A DNA stretch of 64,000 nucleotides from assembly GCF_017562075.2 (NCBI RefSeq), contig NC_054083.1:29173558-29237557 (forward strand), in the 5' to 3' direction. Positions 48,368 to 61,500 of this stretch are shown in pieces; within the stretch, counting starts at the first letter, position 1, and the number at the start of each line of letters is the position of its first letter. The DNA comes from Anopheles merus. Taxonomy: Eukaryota > Arthropoda > Insecta > Diptera > Culicidae. The position numbers and the translations under genes were made by a program. The notes under the pieces are model-generated. The model was not told where the DNA came from. It saw only the letters and a list, made by a program, of their open reading frames with translations, and made no database searches.

Positions 48368-51300
48368 CTAGTCCTTGTTGTTGCTCATCGATTCCGCGCT
48401 CTCGGTCGACTGGCGGCCACCCTCGGACGAGGCAACGCTGGTAGCACCGCCTCCGTTCGCCAGCAGACTGCCGATGGATGAGGAGGAGGCGGGGGCCACG
48501 CCGCCACCGCTCGCCGGCCCATTGCTTGCTTCGCCGACACCACCGCCCGCCCCCTTCGACTGGGAGGACGGTTTCGGTGTGGCGGCGGCGGAGGACGGGG
48601 CCGCATCGAACGACTGCACCTGCGCCTCGTACAGCAGCTGCATGATCTTGAGCGAGGTGAGCGAGGATATTCGTTCCGGCAGCTTGCGCAGCACCTCGCC
48701 AACGTACAGCCCGTACGCACCGTGCTCGTCCAGGTGGGCCTGATGCTCCAGGTTGTTCTGATACTTGACGGTGCGGTTGAGGTTAAAGTTGGACAGGGAC
48801 GCCTCGTCCCCGTCGTAGCCGACGCGGGACCGCTTCGGCAGCCCGTACGACACCTCCACGTTCGACATGGCGGCCGGTATGGGCGACTCGACGGGCGTCG
48901 GCTGCTGGTGGTGGTGGGGATGGGGATGGCCGGTAGCGCCGCCCCCGGCACCACCACCGGCACCGTGCTGCTGCTGCTGGAGGGCGGCTGCCGCTGCTAC
49001 TGCACTGCTCGCCGCACCGCTGCCGCCCGGTCCGTGCGGGTGATGGTGTGGATGGTGGCCACCGGTCGGCATGCCGCTCCGCCCGAACGGATGGTGATGG
49101 TGGTGGGCTCCGGCGCCGGCGTGCGATCCGTGCTGCTGGCCGGCCGGACCGCCCGGTTGGCCGACGGCACCACCGCCGCCGCCCGGCTGACTGGCGCCGT
49201 GCGGCGGTGGCAGCTGATGGTCGCGCTGGTGCGGATGCGGCGGCTGCAGATGATGCAGTCCCATCGGATCGTGCGCGGACGGGAAGCCGGCCCCTGGCGG
49301 GCCCCCGAACGGACCGTGCCCCTGCAGCTTCAGGTGCTGCTGGTACTGGAGCTGGGCGTGCGAGTTCTGGGCCGCCACGGCCATCTGCTGCAGGTCGAGG
49401 TACGCGTGAAGATCGTCCTTGGCGTCCTCCTGCTGTTCGCGCTGTCGCTTCCGTAGAATGTTCATCGGGTTCGTTTCATCGTCACTGTGGGGAGGTGGGG
49501 AAGTGAAGAGGAAAAAGCGAAGATTAATTTAACGTGTTTTTAGCGTGAAGTTTCTTTGGCAACTCTGGGCTCTAATAACTAAGATAATCAACAGTTCAGT
49601 GCAGAATAGAGATGGGCCCATTGGATAAGAGTGAGTGAGTGAGTTGGTTAAATTCTCCAAGTGTACTACTTTTCAATGTAACAAAAAGATGTGTTTATAT
49701 GCATCTTCTTGTTAATTTTTAATACCTCAATAGCTAGCCGGTTTTTATTCACACTGTATCAGGGAGTCGAATTGCAAAAGTTGGTAGACTCAGAGAATTA
49801 GTTAGTTGAATCCGAAAAAAGTGAATCAATCACTAATCACTTCAGAGTAGTGAAGGGGAAAGAAAAATCCGGAGGCAACTCTGATTCCACTCCAGAAGGA
49901 AGGTCCGTCCATCACTATACGTAGAGTCGGAGTCGGCTGGGGTCGTTCAATGTCGAAGCCGGAAACAACTGGTGCAAGGATGCTGTGACATGACACTGAC
50001 CGACTCCGGATGACTCTTACTTCGTACGAATGATTCTTATTCCTGCCGACTATGAATCCCGACTACTCTGACTCCGGTCAAAACTAGTAGTTCGGATTTT
50101 TCCAGAGTCGGAATCGAACTAACAATAATCTGAGTCGGATCGGGGTCTAGGCTGCGCTCCAGAAAACTCATCAACACTACTCCAGAGAGCAGTAAAGTAG
50201 TTTGAATGTAAAACGTGAGCCTCTAGTTGCTCTAGCGAGTGACTTGGATCGCAAAGGAGTAGTAAAAGGATGTTTGTAGAGATGTGCACATTGAGTAAGA
50301 GTGATGGAGTGAGTTGAATCCTGCAAATGAGCGAGTGAATTCAACTCAGCTCGAAGAGGTTTTATGTGAATCGCTTTGCTATTTACACTAGTTTATGATT
50401 TAATATTTTCAATTTATTCACTAGCAGTTCAAAAGTCGATATAGTAAGATGAATTCGTAAATAGTGAGCCACTAGCCAGGACAGAGAGTGGGTGAGTATA
50501 ATCCCACAAGAGAGAGTGGTTAGTCGGCGCGAGCGAGCGAGTTGAATCACGGAGTATTATTTTGTTATCAATTTTTATATAATGAGTTAAATATTCTTTG
50601 GCCACTAGAAACATTGAATATTAGAGAGGCACAACACCACACTAACTTGTTTCAGATATACTTTGTGATTTAACTAAATAAAATACGCAATAATAAAACG
50701 TTATACCATCATAAAACCACACTTAACCGATCTCAAACGATTTTTATCACCTATTGCTCAACGTTCCAAAAGAACAGCGAGACAATAAACACTCCAACTC
50801 AAAAATAAACATACTTTCCCGTGGCATGGCCATTTTCTCACCCAATTATTCCCAGACTTAACTTTCCTCTGCTCCTTGCCTTGCTCACTCGCCCTTCAAT
50901 CTCTGCTTGAACATCATAAAAGGAATGGTTCTACCAAGAAAGATCCCCCGCTCTCCCTGTGTAACCGAGAGGACGGACGCGTGACTCTCTTTCTCGCATT
51001 TTGATTGGTTTAAATTAGACCATCGCTTGTGTAAGGCCAGTTTCCAGCGTGCGAGAGCCGTCACGGGGCACGACGACGACGACGTTGGGTTGCCCCGGCA
51101 GCTCCGCCATCCTTTGTCCATGGCCGGAACCAAACAACAACTACTTCACATCGTGTGCCTCCTTCTCTATTGCTTCTAATTTACTTTTCAACGAAATAAA
51201 TTTATTCTTAAACATAGCGTTCGCTTGGCACAAAATGGGCGTTGGCCTGTTGGTTGGTTGAGGAGATGATATGGCAAACACACACACATACAACACTTGG

Positions 51301-53754
51301 AAGTCATTAAGGATGATGGTTTGGGTGGCGGAATGAGTGTGTGTGTGTGTGTGGAATGAAAAGTTGCTCGACTCACTAGCGATGATTTATGTTTGATTAT
51401 ATTTTAAAATAACTTATAACCATAGCTTCTCTTCCGTATGTAATGGGAGTGTGTTCATTACACGCGTTTGGAAGATTTATTGGAATATATTTCCCTCTTC
51501 CCTTCACGAGCCAGCTTGTTTTGCCCTAACATTGAAAGACTCTTTGCAACCGACGCAAATGATACGTTACGTCGCACACTTTGGATATAAAAATTATCTC
51601 TGCCGTTGAACAATTGCAAAGCACAAATCAACCGAACGAACGCCGGCAACAGCAGCAGTTGGCAGCGCATACAAACCGTCCCCATAATCATATGACGGAC
51701 GTGCGGGGCGCGCGCGTAGGAGATCCAATCGGACGAACAACAATTGTACAGGAAAAGCATATAAAAACGTAGTTTCCTTCGTAACATGTCCAACCCTTGC
51801 TTTAACCTACTTTAAACCCCAGTAAGTAGATGTGTTGTGTTACATCGATCGCATGATGAAAGAGAGCGCTTGTCCAACCCACTTGCTTATAACTTCTATT
51901 GTTCGAGCGATGTTATGATATGTAGCGGCAAATTGCACATTACATATCTAAATCATTTCCTACCCTGCGGAACGGAGAATAAAAAGTGCTTGACAACTTG
52001 CGTCCCATCTCGTGCGCCCTCGTCCCTACAGCATTTTCCCCCTCATTGAAAGGCCGCCACACTTACGTATCGTCCGGTTCGCCGTTCGGGGCACGCGGTC
52101 TCCGGATTTTGATGTGTTTGTTGAGAAACTTGAGCTTCTCGAGCAGGGGCCACTCGCTGCAGTTGACGCCGTTCTTCATGATGCGCCGCTCGACCGTGAA
52201 CCGACACCGGAAGTAGGTCATGCGCTTCTTGCACTGCTCCACGTCCATCTCGCACAGCCGGCTCAGCTCGCGCCAGGCCTTCTCCTTCTTCGACTGGAAC
52301 TTGTAGTGCGGGTGGCTCTTGTCGTACAGCACCGGCATCCGGCGGTAGTAATCGCACAGTTTTTCATCTTTCTGTAAACAAAACCGGGCGAGAGAGAGAG
52401 AAAGAGAGAGGTAAGCGAAAGGGTTAATCGTCGTTGGCTTTTACAAGTGTCACGTGTGAAGAAGACGGACGGAACATTGTATCGGTTTGCTCTGCTTTGA
52501 CGGGGTACTAGAATTTAAAAAGCGCAGTAAAATAGTGGACCATGCCCAACAATTACGACTGCACACTGTATATCTATTGTAATGCAACGTTTGTTTTTGC
52601 TTTGAAGTTTCGAAATGGTTTAAATTATTCACACGGCACCAAGTTTGCGTGCTAGTAGAGTTGGTGGGGAACACACAGGGCAAAATGGGTACCCTTTGTT
52701 TAAACAATTATTCCAAAATTAAGATAAATTTAAAGTATGTTTTGTGACCCCGTTACTAAACAACAATCAAGACAAAAAAATGACATTTTGAAAATTTCAG
52801 CAGAAAATACATATTATTATTTACCAGAGTTCGAAAATAGGCTTCAATTAGTGCTGCAAAAAAACGTAAATACAGTGTACAACCCTATAAGTTTGACATT
52901 TTTACAGGATTTGTAGAAAATGCAGCTTGAATGATCGCTAATGTAACCAAAAATGTACAAATGGTTCGACCGGGGTTAAAAACCAACTTCTTTTGATAAA
53001 TTACGCATAATGCAAGTAATCGACATTATATTTTCTATTTTTCTATTTTGGATATTAAAACTAATCATTTTGGCTAGTAATGCTAAATTTAATTAGACCT
53101 TGCTCATGCTCATAGATATCAGATGAGTATGAGATATAATTTTTATGGTTCTTTAAACAAAGCTCATCGAAATGTTTTATTAAACCTAATTACTAGTATT
53201 TTTTTTCTTAAATATTCCAAATTCATGTAATAACATGTCCATATTGCCCCCCTATTCGCATACAGGAAAAAAAACCAAAATGATGCAAAATGTACAATCA
53301 TAGAAGGGTAATTTATTACAGACATGGTTTATTACAGGCTTCAAGGGCCAGATAAATTGATTCCACTAAAATATTTAAAAAAAGAAATAAAGCAAAAAAT
53401 AAAGCACCGGGACCCTTCTCTCAATGTTATAAAGGTGCTGATTCATAATCGAATTCGTATTTTCGTGTTTCACATTCATTATGTTTAATTTATGAGCTAT
53501 TGCTTCAATGCCATTATAAAATGCTTCACGTGGCCCCTGTTGGCTCCGTTTTTCCCCGAACTTCAAAAAAAAGACGAACAAAACAAAAAAAAAGGACGAA
53601 CCTCCAACACGTCGGTGGACCCGTGGCTACTGCGACCGTTCGATTTCGGCGACGTTTGATGGAAGTTCGCTGCCAGTGCGCTGGCGGGCAGCAGATTGAA
53701 GAACGGCGGCGACAACGACGGTATCATCGTCAGTTCCGGCAGTAGTTCCATCAT
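48368..53754 (-). CDS. MADF-BESS domain transcription-factor-like protein
   Basis: Coding exons in transcript order: 53754-53602, 52371-52067 and 49484-48368, predicting 524 aa with GT-AG introns of 1.2 and 2.6 kb. Exon 2 encodes a MADF domain (about residues 55-145; L-C-D-Y-Y-R-R-M-P-V-L-Y-D, then KAWRELSRLC, then C-K-K-R-M-T-Y-F-R-C-R-F). Exon 3 is rich in His, Gly, Pro and Gln, then carries a BESS-like motif (about 400-440; YGLYVGEVLRKLP and IMQLLYEAQ). MADF binds DNA (Myb/SANT-like) and BESS mediates protein contacts, as in Adf1, Dip3 and Stonewall of flies. I cannot name the exact fly orthologue. Two ATGs begin exon 1; the upstream one is used. Further 5' non-coding exons could lie in the 54-58 kb region. 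Confidence 0.85.
49485..52066 (-). other. Intron 2 of the MADF-BESS gene, rich in transposon debris
   Basis: Contains related blocks starting at 49607 and 50277 (TAGAGATGGGC and TAGAGATGTGC, each followed by GAGTAAGAGTGA-like sequence). A less similar piece lies at about 50480-50550. A GAGTCGGA/TCCGACTC palindrome-rich stretch occupies about 49920-50150. These look like small hAT-like elements, but no clean target duplication was found. The rest (50.6-52.0 kb) is AT-rich with no coding signal. Confidence 0.5.
49607..49917. mobile_element. Possible small hAT-like element
   Basis: Starts TAGAGATGGGC and ends GTCCATCACTA, which reads TAGTGATGGAC inward, so the ends form an imperfect inverted repeat similar to the hAT-like family elsewhere in the window. 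The flanking 8 bases do not match, so the boundaries may belong to a composite of two insertions. Confidence 0.35.
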
Positions 53755-56700
53755 TTTGAATGTGTGTATATATGCTTATTATTATTTATAACTCGTAACA
53801 AAAACTCGGCGTTCGGGTGCTTAACTAAAACAAGTGTTTCACTCTTTTTCTTTTCTCACAGTATTTTACGCTTACAGCGCTTACACCACACATAGTAATA
53901 TTAATAGAAAGCTGACTGGGTGCATGGTCCTTTTAGGCGGAAGCGGAGAAGGAGAAGGAAGAAGATAAATTATCGTACCGTTACGGTAACAAGAATACAA
54001 CCCCTTGAAAACGCACCCCTCGATTGTTCAAATACACAGACAAAAAAAAACACAAACGGACACAGATACAACACAACAATTCAGCTGCTGCGCTGCTTTT
54101 AGCAACTCATCAGCGCAGCGCAACTGACCGATTCGTGTGTTAAATCACCCCCAAAACCAGATTTCTTCGGCTTTAGAAAACTCTATTAGTCGACGAAAAG
54201 ACAGGGGCAGGCGATGGCAGGAGCGCAGGGACGACGACGGCGACCAAGGCGCGTAAGAAATTGTATACCCTCTGCCTTATTGCGCAAGGTGGAAATAGAA
54301 TTCATAACAAAAACGCCATTCATTGGTATTTCAAAATTTTATGTGTTGCACGTTAACACATTTTGTATGCCCTCCCCCCTCTTGTTGCGAAAGCCCGGCA
54401 CAGTGTGCGTGTGTGTGTGTGTGTTTTGTTGGGAATGTAAACAAAAATCTTCGGGCAGACGTTGTTGCTGATGATGCTGGTGCGCAAACACAACGCCGCT
54501 GAAACACATTCTCCCGGAACAATGGATGGCCAAAAAGGAAAGAGAGCGAACGAGCGAGAGAAATACTTAGCGCGTGTGTGTGCGAGCGAGAAGGAAGATG
54601 GTTGAAGTGAGAGAGATAACCGAGAGCGAAAAGGGGAAAAAACAAGAGCAATAGAAATAAAAGATAAATGTCGAAATATAAAATGTAATAGCCACACCAC
54701 TGCTGGCTCTCATATACACACACTCACGCACAAATGCTTAGTGAGCTATGCGAAACGAGACACAGGCAGGGCAGCATACCACCACCACCACCACCACCAC
54801 AAAAGCAGCAAGAGCTTTTAGCATAAATAAATAACCAAAGAATATTACTTCACAAACAACGTAGGAAAAAAGTAATCTCGGACGGCTGGTGGAGGTTTTA
54901 AGTTTCCTTTCTTTTCCGAAGTATTTCCTTCGTTTCGTTTCACACACAGGCACACAGTCAAATACGCACTCAAACTCACAAAACCGAACACACAGGCTAA
55001 TGGTTTCTTTGGAACGACCGATTTGAATTACAATCAACAGAAAGAAAGAAAGAAGGAAAAAAACATCGAACATACACAACAACTACACACAGGCCGGTCT
55101 ACTTCGAACAACACGGACCTTTAGAAATAGTAGTGTGGAATTTAGTTAATGTTAGGACAATAAAAAAAATACATAAATGGAAACTTAAATTAAATAACCT
55201 ACACACCCCGGGGGGAGGAGGGAGCAAAGGAGCTAGCACCCACCCACCCCCCACCATACAAATAAAACCGGTCGCACACCAAAAAAAAAATCGTGGAAAG
55301 GCCACAAAACAGCCAAAGCAGCACCACACAAAACACGTCTTTGCATTCGGCGGGTTTATTATTATTTTTATAATGAATTTATGAAAATGATTCCACGCGG
55401 CACCACATTGCCCACACCACCACGCTGATTGCATACGTATTTACTTGTGTGGAGACATGTTGAATAGGGAAGAAATTAAGCCGAATCGTGCCTGCGAAGA
55501 TGATGGGGGCCTTAAACTTTCAACGAGCTGGAAGGGGTGTGGACATGGGGATCCCCAATGGGAAGTTTAGTGAAATGACAAAAACTTGATATTTCGGGTT
55601 TATAGAGTTTAGTGTATAGGAGAGGCGCATGGAGGCGGGCGGGGTGCGCTTCTCGGCTTGGGGGAGTGAAGGGGACAATAAAACATACACATCAACCGTC
55701 CCCCTCATCCGCACTCAATTCAAGTTCCCGCAATCTTTCTGTCCGTTGGGTGCAGCCATGTGCTTCGATCAAAACGAATTATGTCGCTCTTTTTATAGCA
55801 CCTAATACAACTCAAATAACACTCTTGACATTAAAGGGCAGAGCACGCACAAACGCATATTATTATCGACGACATTTACATTTCGCTCGAAAAGGACAAA
55901 GCCCAACAATCACATAATTCCAAGTAGTCCGCGCGCACACCACTTTACACATCTGTCAGAGATTGAGAGATACAACGAGAACACATCCACATTGCGACAC
56001 GCGCAAAACACGGCAGTTGTCAAAAGTGCACACACTGCTTTCCCCCCCTCCACCCAACCCATCCCATCCATCGGTGAAACACGAGGGAATAAAAACAAGG
56101 CAACAGGGGAGGGTGGGTGGGTGCAAGTGTAATTGATCGTTTCATGACTGTGTGTCGGACTATTTGTTTAAAACAACCATAAAGTACAGACACGAACGCA
56201 TGTCGATTTTCCCCTCCTTTCCTTTGTCTCTCACTCTCTCTCTCTCTCTTCCTCTTTTTCATCTCTCTGCTTCGACCTCTCACTATTCCTCATGGACTGC
56301 ATGCACGGATGGATGGAATGCAACTGTCACAACAGGACTATCCACTCCAAACACTCTAAAATACACACGCGCGCACACACGCACACTCGATTCGTCATTG
56401 TTTATTCATTCACAGCATACTAGTCCCCCTCTGCGCTTGAGGAGGGTAATGTTAAACTCCAACATTAAGCTCTCCCCAATAGCACAAAAACACACACAAA
56501 CACACAAAAGCGCTTGGCACATCATGTGCGAAATGGAAATGTTGTTAATTGTGACTGTAAATTGGCCTCGCAAAGGCAAGGGAGTGAAATCATTTATTCC
56601 TTTCGTTCGCCGAATGGACAACATTTGCATAACACGACCGCCTGCCCCTCCCCCCACCACCACCCACAACACTCCTACACTCGTCCATCGTGTTCAACAC

Positions 56701-57429
56701 AAACCACTGCTGCTGCTGCGGCGTCCGTTTGGCCAGCTGGAGCAGCAGCGGAGCAGAGTAGTTCAATTAATCATCCATCAGTCACACACTAAAATACACA
56801 AACACATGCTTCGTGTTCACATACACACGCACACACATGGAACGATGATCTAATTCTCGTGTGTGTTTTGTTGTTGCAAAACTACATTTTCAAACGACGG
56901 CTTTAAGCGTACACACACACACACACACGAACGGGTTAGCTTTAATGCACTTTAAATCAAACAATCCTTTCGCCCAACCACTGCCAAGATAAGTAATCCC
57001 CCCATTCAGCTTCTATCTTTCTCGATCTAACTAGTTTTCCGATGCACATACACACACAAACGGGTCCGGGTGGGATTAGACTTAATCGCATTGATCCGCA
57101 CGGGTACATAAACAAATGAGCTCAACACAACCGGCACAAACACGGCAAATGGATCGATAAATTCGAAAATTACATTTCACATGGCTCAATTCGCTCTGCG
57201 TGCACAGCAGACTCACACACACACCTGCTTTCCCCACTCCTCTACCGCTCGCGCGCGTAATTAATCCTTGCAAACACAACCAACACACTCGTTTCGTGGG
57301 CAATTGAAAGGCGCGTATGCTAGGCACGAGCGCTAGCGCAAGGAACCGTACCGAAGCAACGTCAAACGCGTTCTGCCATCGGCTGCCATCGGGAGAGAGA
57401 GTGCGAACCCCCGGCAGCGCAGGAATACA

Positions 57430-57550
57430 CGCGCGCGCTCATCGACTCTCTCTCTCTCTTTTTCGCTTGATGCGCGAGCGGTGGTCGAAGATTAGCGCAC
57501 TCCCGCTCATACAATGTAGCAGCGAGCGAACGAGCGAGCGAGAGAGAAAC
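57430..57550. promoter_or_regulatory. GAGA-rich, candidate promoter of the MADF-BESS gene
   Basis: Clustered CTCTCTCTC and GAGCGAGCGAGAGAGA tracts within a locally CG-rich stretch. Such clusters bind GAGA factor at paused insect promoters. It lies 3.7 kb upstream of the first coding exon; no transcript evidence is available. Confidence 0.25.
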
Positions 57551-58489
57551 CCCGTTCGACCAAACCCGAGAATTACCAAGAAATCGGCAAACGATTCGCA
57601 GGTAAATAAATACACCCGCAGAGCGCAACTCTCTTGCACAAAAGATTGTGATACTTTTATTCTTCCCCGTCTGCATGCACCCGGCACCCGCCTGGGTCGG
57701 TATGTTGCGCTTTTGTTTGCTACCTGTCCTTTTTGCTTATCCTTTTCCGGTTTCGGCAGCACGCTGCGGAATTCAAAGGAAAATGGTGCGCGTACCGGTG
57801 GTGGGAAGGAGGAGGGGCACCGGATCCATTGATCTCATACACGCATACGTACGCGTACCCGCGCGGCAGCACCAAAATCCACCGCAGGTTCCCCGCGGCG
57901 TACTGCGCGGGGAGTGAGAATGGGTGATTTTTTATTCGTCTCATCGTGGTGAGGAAATTCTCACCCAATCATCTCTAGATTTGGCCGCTCTCGCGCGCGC
58001 GAAAGGTCGCTCACATCAAAACTATGTGCGTGCGAGAGTGCGCGAGTGTGCGTTAGTTTTGTTTTTTTTCCGCTGCGTTACAGCGTTAGTAGCGCCAGGC
58101 GACAGATCGTCTTGGACCGACGACTGATGTAATGCGTGTGAACGTGTGTTTGCGTACTCTTGTTTGAGTGGGCCAGTCAGTGCGGCATTACTCAGTGCGG
58201 AAGCAAGCATGTGAGGCAAAGGATCGCGACTTGGTGAAAATGATGATCAGAGAATCATGTAATTTACGGTAATTTAGCGTAATATCACTCGGTGTACACT
58301 TCTTTCTATTTTATATTAAAATGAGAGGTACAATGTTGCTACAGTACCATCATTCTCAGATGAATTTTTAATAAACCACTTTATGGAATTTATTAAACAA
58401 AACTGGTAAAAAATGAAACCTTTTATACGCTATCAGGGAAGATAAGCTGTAATGTACATACAGGGAAATAAAGGGCCAAAAATAAACTT

Positions 58490-58490
<1 letters not shown>

Positions 58491-58526
<36 letters not shown>
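58491..58526. repeat. (CT)n microsatellite
   Basis: 36 bp of perfect CT in the exon-free region. Confidence 0.9.
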
Positions 58527-58529
<3 letters not shown>

Positions 58530-61500
58530 GTTTATGCTAAGCAAGCGAACGACAACAATAAAAACACTTACAACGCGCCGTGACAGATACTTGTTCAAAT
58601 AATCCTCGGGACACTCAAAACCGTAAAAGGACGGTAAAAACGCGTATGGGCTATAACCAAATGCACACATTTGCAGACACACACACACACACACAAGCTC
58701 TTCCCTGGCATACACTGTTTAGTTTAATTTATTCGTTCGTTCGTGCTTTATTTCTTTTATACGTGGCACAAACGCGATGATGTTAGTAGTTACACCAACT
58801 ACTACTACACGTGTACCACCACACAGAGGGACCCCACCTCCTCCTCCTTCTTCTCGCTCCTCCTCGCATTTGTAGGGCCTCTTCGCTCGTACATCAGCTT
58901 TGATGGTTTCAAGTGCGTAACGCTATATGATTGTTACTTCAGATCCAGCGATTTATGATGATGGCACACCGTCCTCCCCTCCACCCTCCTGCCCCCCCCC
59001 CACCCATGTGACCTGTCTTTCCGCTGTCCCTTCGACGCACAACTGCACACGATGCGTGTAACTATTAATATACCATTACTATTATCTTACATTTCCCTAT
59101 ATGTTTTGTTCCTCCACTTCCCTTCCTTGTGCAAACCACCCCTTGTTCCCCCTTGATCTGCTGCTGCCATCATTATCTCTGCCTTCCCTTTTTCCGAGTG
59201 AATGTCCCAGTGCGATCTCTTCTCGCTCTCTCTCTTTCGCTCTTGACATATCTCCCTCTCTCTGTCTCTCTTAATCTCCGTGTGTTTGTTGTTTGCTCGT
59301 TTCGTTTGCGTTATACCTCGTCGTCCCCGTAGTTACGGATGGGACAGACCCACACACACACACACACACAAACGCACACGCATTAGCATCATCCTTGTGT
59401 TGTTATTAATTTTCTTCTGCTTTGCTACCTCGCGCTTCCATTCCTCCACCCTATCAACACAACACCACTCATACTTTTAGGATTTATGCTGTTGTGTGTG
59501 CACAGTGCGGGAACACGGGCAGGGAGGGGAGGGGAGAGGGGAAGGAATTATATTTAGAAAACAGAATATGGAATGTATTATTATATTTCTTTATTCGTCT
59601 CGTTTTCATATCTATGCTGCCGGTTTGTGAGCTTCCCGTGGTCCCTCTATATATCTCTCTCTTTTTTTCTCCAGTTCCCTGCCAGGCAAAAATAAGCCGA
59701 TACTATGTTGCTCCGCATGCTATGGCTGCTGCTATTTGTTCGCTTACTTTTCTTCATCTGTGGCATTAACAATGGCGATGTATTATTGTTGTACAAGCCA
59801 AGATGGAAAATTCCTTTTAGCTGCTTCCGCACACCACTCCGGCACAACACTACCATGCCACAAACGGAAAGAAAGATAGAGCGAGATAGAGAGAGAGAGA
59901 GAGAGAGCAAGAGGCACAGGGAATGTGCAGGGGTCTTATTATCTCGAGTTTCTTTGAGTGTATTCCCCCCCCCCCGCTCCCTGTGTGCCACTTAGCGGGA
60001 TTGGCTCTTAGCAACGATACACTAAAAGAGAATCGAGAAATTAAGGAAAGAAATCCAAAACCTATGTTAAATTATGTTACAAAGTCGGCTGCAAAATCAA
60101 AGCGAGGAAACAGAGCTCAAGCAAACACACATACATACACAACACTCACACATCCGTAACTAAATCGAATAGTTTGGGCGAAAAATATATATTCGAAAGC
60201 ATTAGAGAAGCAAACTCCCCGGGTCTCCACCTTTGTTAAACAGGCAACACACAACTAAGTCACGGGGATAGCGCGCGTAAGATTTCCAAAGTATATGGGA
60301 AGGAACAATAAATATTTTTACACCTTTCTGGAAGCCCGTTCTGGAACTGCCGGCTATATTTAATATATCGATCGATTGGGGGAAGCGAACGATCAAATAG
60401 TGTTTAAAAAAGAACGTGATTTCTTCCCTTCGTTGGTTTACACTGCAAAAACCATGAGATCAGTCTTCGCACAGACACACACACACACACCCCGAAACGG
60501 GAGCCTTTGCCTTCCTCTATTATTAATCGCCTCGAACCTGCTCATTTGCTGCCCTCGCTGAAGGCAAAGTGCGAGAAGTGGTGCTGGTGACTGAGAAGAA
60601 AACAGTAGGTCTGTGTCTCTCGCCAAGCGAAGAAACAACAACGCGCGCGGCAAAGATTAATTATTTTCGATGAAAACAGTTTTCCATTGAACGCTGTACT
60701 CGTAAAAGTTCTTCCTTCGCCCATATACACATATATGTTGTGGGCAGTAAAATATAACTTCTTCGGGTTGTTGTAAAACTTTGTAAAACATTTCCTTAGA
60801 AACCTGTTTGCAGCGAGAAAAGGCGAATGGTGAATAAACAATGGAGAGCTGGGAAGTATTTTCAGTGCAAAAAGTTAAGAAGCATCAGACCGGTGCATAC
60901 ACACGCATACAAAATCAGATGTATGGAGAGAGGGAACAACAGATTGATTGATCTGTTAAATGAAGGTTGTTTTGCTGTTTGCTATAAATATATATACGAG
61001 GCGTAGGGGAACAGCAAATGTAATGTAGTAATCCAACGATGGCACGGAATGGAAGAGAGAGGGCTACGACCGAAAAGGAACAAGGTAAAATAAATTGGGT
61101 AGGAAATGTATTATCGTGATGCCCATATCTTGTCAAAGCTTCGTTAGGGGTTTATTTTTATTTTTTATTTTATTTTTTGCTGTAATCATCAAATTTTCCT
61201 TCCGCACTCGTTATATTTGCAGGCACTACTACACACGATGGGCAGAGATTTATGTTTGAAATAAACAAAGGGGTTGCAAAGTATCCCTCTGATGTATGTG
61301 CATGGCGAGAAACAAGTTTTAATTACGCATTTTATTACGATTGCGATGAAAATTATCCATTCCATGCATATCATTAAGATATTCATGGGAGATATTCGGA
61401 ATCTTTTTGTGATAGATAAAACTCTTCAGTTTTTAATATCGTGCAATATATTCCCTTTTTTAGGTTCATTGCAGTGCCCTAGAATTTAGGGAATACTTTT

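Noticed and set aside
56152..56853. 233-codon frame in the exon-free region
   Set aside because: Composed of CA-repeat translations (THTHT) and low-complexity segments; no splice or domain support.
57317..57832. 171-codon Arg/Ser-rich frame
   Set aside because: Derived from GAGA-like repeats; no similarity recognised and no start context that stands out.
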